Position numbers and translations under genes: made by a program. Source: Hyperoodon ampullatus (Eukaryota > Chordata > Mammalia > Artiodactyla > Ziphiidae). Taken from it: a stretch of DNA of 64,000 bases. The DNA is taken from NCBI GenBank assembly GCA_949752795.1, contig CATKHW010000008.1, positions 3,348,001 through 3,412,000 on the forward strand, written 5' to 3'. Below the pieces are notes generated by a model. The model ran no database searches and was not told where the DNA came from. It worked only from the letters and a program-made list of their open reading frames with translations. How positions within the stretch are numbered: position 1 is the stretch's first letter; the number at the start of each line of letters is the position of its first letter. Of the stretch, positions 62,733 to 64,000 are shown in pieces.

Positions 62733-64000
62733 CCTGTCATCACAATGCTCGATACACTTCTCATCACAATGCTCCATGCCCTTGTCATTACAATCCTCCA
62801 TGACACATGTATCACGGTGTTCCGTGCCCTAGTCATCACAGTGTTCCATGCCGAATCTCATCACAATAATCCATGAAATTTTCAGACCAATGTTCCATGC
62901 CCTTGTCATCACAATGCTCCATTACCCCTGTCATAACAATGCTCCATGACCCCTGCCATCACAATGTTCCACCGCCTTGTCATCCAAGGCTCCATGACCC
63001 TTGTCATCACAATCCTCCAAGACCCCTGTAATCACAATGCTCCTTGCCCTTGTCGTCACAAAGATCCATGACCCATGTCATCAGAATGCTCCATGGCCTT
63101 CTCATCACAATGCTCCATGCCCTTGTAATCACAATGCTCCAAGACCCCTGTAATCACAATGCTCCATGCCCCTATTCATCAGAATGCTCCATGAGACTTG
63201 TCATCAAAGGCTCCATGGTCTTCTCATCACACTGCTCCAGGACCTTGTCATCACAAGGCTCCATTCCCTTGTCATCACAATGCTCCTTGACCACTGTCAT
63301 CACAATACTTCTTGAACATTTTCAGGCCAATGCTCCATGACCTTCTCATCACTATGCTCCATGACCCTTGTCATCACAATGCTCCAAGAACCCTGTAATC
63401 ACAATGCTCCATGTCCTTGTCATCACAAAGCTCCATGACGCATGTCATCAGAATGCTCCATTGCCTTCTCATCACAATGCTCCATGTCCTTGTCATCACA
63501 TTGCTTCAAAGCCCCTGTAATCTCAAAGCTCCATGCACCTTTTCATCATATGCTCCATGCCCTTGTCATCACAATGCTCCATGACCCTTGTCATAGCAAT
63601 GTTCCAAGCCCTTGTCATCAAAATGCTCCATTACATTTGTCATCACAATCCTCAATGACACTTGGTATCACAATGCTCCATGCCATTGTCATCACAATGG
63701 ACAATGACATATGTCATCACAATGCTCACTGACACCTGTCTTCACAATACTCCATGACATTGTCATCACAATGTTCCATGCCCTTGTCATCACAATGCGC
63801 CATGCCCACTGTCATCACAATAATCCATGAAAAATGTCAGACCAATGCTCCATGCCCCTGTCATCACAATGCTCCATGTCCTTGTCATCACAATGCTCCA
63901 TGACCCCTGTCATCACAGTGCTCCGTGACTCCAGTCATCACAATGCTTCATGACTTTGTCCTCACAATGGTCCATGCCCTCGTCACACAAGGCTCTGTGA
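62219..64000. repeat. Higher-order repeat of 2,689 bp, copy 2, cut by the window edge
   Basis: It is the partner of 59530-61312. A one-base deletion near 63548 (TCATCATATGCTCC against TCATCATAATGCTCC) is among the few differences. The last bases (CACACAAGGCTCTGTGA) match 61296-61312, so the copy continues beyond the window. Confidence 0.9.

Larger units (their letters stand above)
19880..64000. repeat. 44-kb 24/25-bp minisatellite array
   Basis: The whole interval is a head-to-tail array of monomers with the core TCATCACAATGCTCCATG followed by a linker, most often CCCTTG or CCCCTG (24-bp unit), or ACCCCTG, ACCCTTG or ACACTTG (25-bp unit). Length divided by 24.5 gives about 1,800 monomers. 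No SINE, L1, LTR or unique insertion is visible, and the array runs off the right edge. Consensus composition on the plus strand is C-rich and G-poor (9 C to 3 G per 24-bp unit). None of the three plus frames has a stop in the 24-bp unit, giving frames such as HHNAPCPC, ITMLHALV and SQCSMPLS repeated. The many 60-176 codon frames here are therefore not evidence of genes. I do not recognise this repeat as a named satellite. Confidence 0.95.

Noticed and set aside
19880..64000. Dozens of 60-176 codon open frames in the array as genes
   Set aside because: They are the direct outcome of a stop-free 24-bp repeat. Frames switch wherever a 25-bp unit occurs, and translations are octapeptide periodic with no domain.
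19880..64000. CRISPR-like array (constant core, variable linker)
   Set aside because: Linkers are only 6-7 bases, drawn from a few variants, and the host is a mammal. This is a minisatellite.
19880..64000. Zinc-binding repeat protein suggested by His/Cys periodicity (HHNAPCPC)
   Set aside because: The His and Cys come from one of three equally open frames of a DNA repeat. Spacing fits no zinc-finger family and frame is not maintained.
19880..64000. Telomeric or subtelomeric TTAGGG array
   Set aside because: No runs of TTAGGG or CCCTAA were seen; chromosomal position cannot be inferred from the sequence.

Overview
The window reads as whale (cetacean) heterochromatin-like DNA with no intact protein-coding gene. 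The host call rests on a tRNA-derived SINE of the cetacean CHR type (3669-3917), on L1 3' ends of cetartiodactyl type, and on a 1.74-kb tandem repeat that matches what is known of the common cetacean satellite, a satellite described as built from L1 sequence. From memory, monomers near 1.74-1.76 kb are typical of whales outside the dolphin group and about 1.58 kb of delphinoids. That points to a baleen, sperm or beaked whale, but this is only an inference.

Layout. 1-3225: two old, diverged satellite monomers. 3226-10878: a 7.6-kb block of mobile-element remains, namely an L1 3' scrap, a SINE with a perfect 16-bp target duplication, the decayed 3' half of a class I (gammaretrovirus-like) endogenous retrovirus on the minus strand, and two head-to-tail truncated L1 3' ends, also on the minus strand. 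10879-19879: five complete and one truncated monomer of the L1-derived satellite. Each complete monomer, old ones included, carries a 74-76 bp near-palindrome. 19880-64000: an uninterrupted 44-kb array of a 24/25-bp minisatellite, probably about 1,800 monomers by length, continuing past the right edge.

The minisatellite is the least expected part. Its monomers share an 18-bp core (TCATCACAATGCTCCATG) followed by a 6- or 7-base linker. Variant monomers recur in fixed order as long higher-order blocks, with repeat offsets of about 2.47, 2.69, 2.79, 2.98 and 7.08 kb and a local 513-bp duplication. Many long open frames in this array follow from a 24-bp unit with no stop in any plus-strand frame; they are not genes.

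Nothing here works as a pathway. The visible processes are L1 amplification turning into satellite DNA, retroviral decay, concerted evolution of satellite monomers including apparent copying between palindrome arms, and repeated unequal exchange or segment duplication in the minisatellite.
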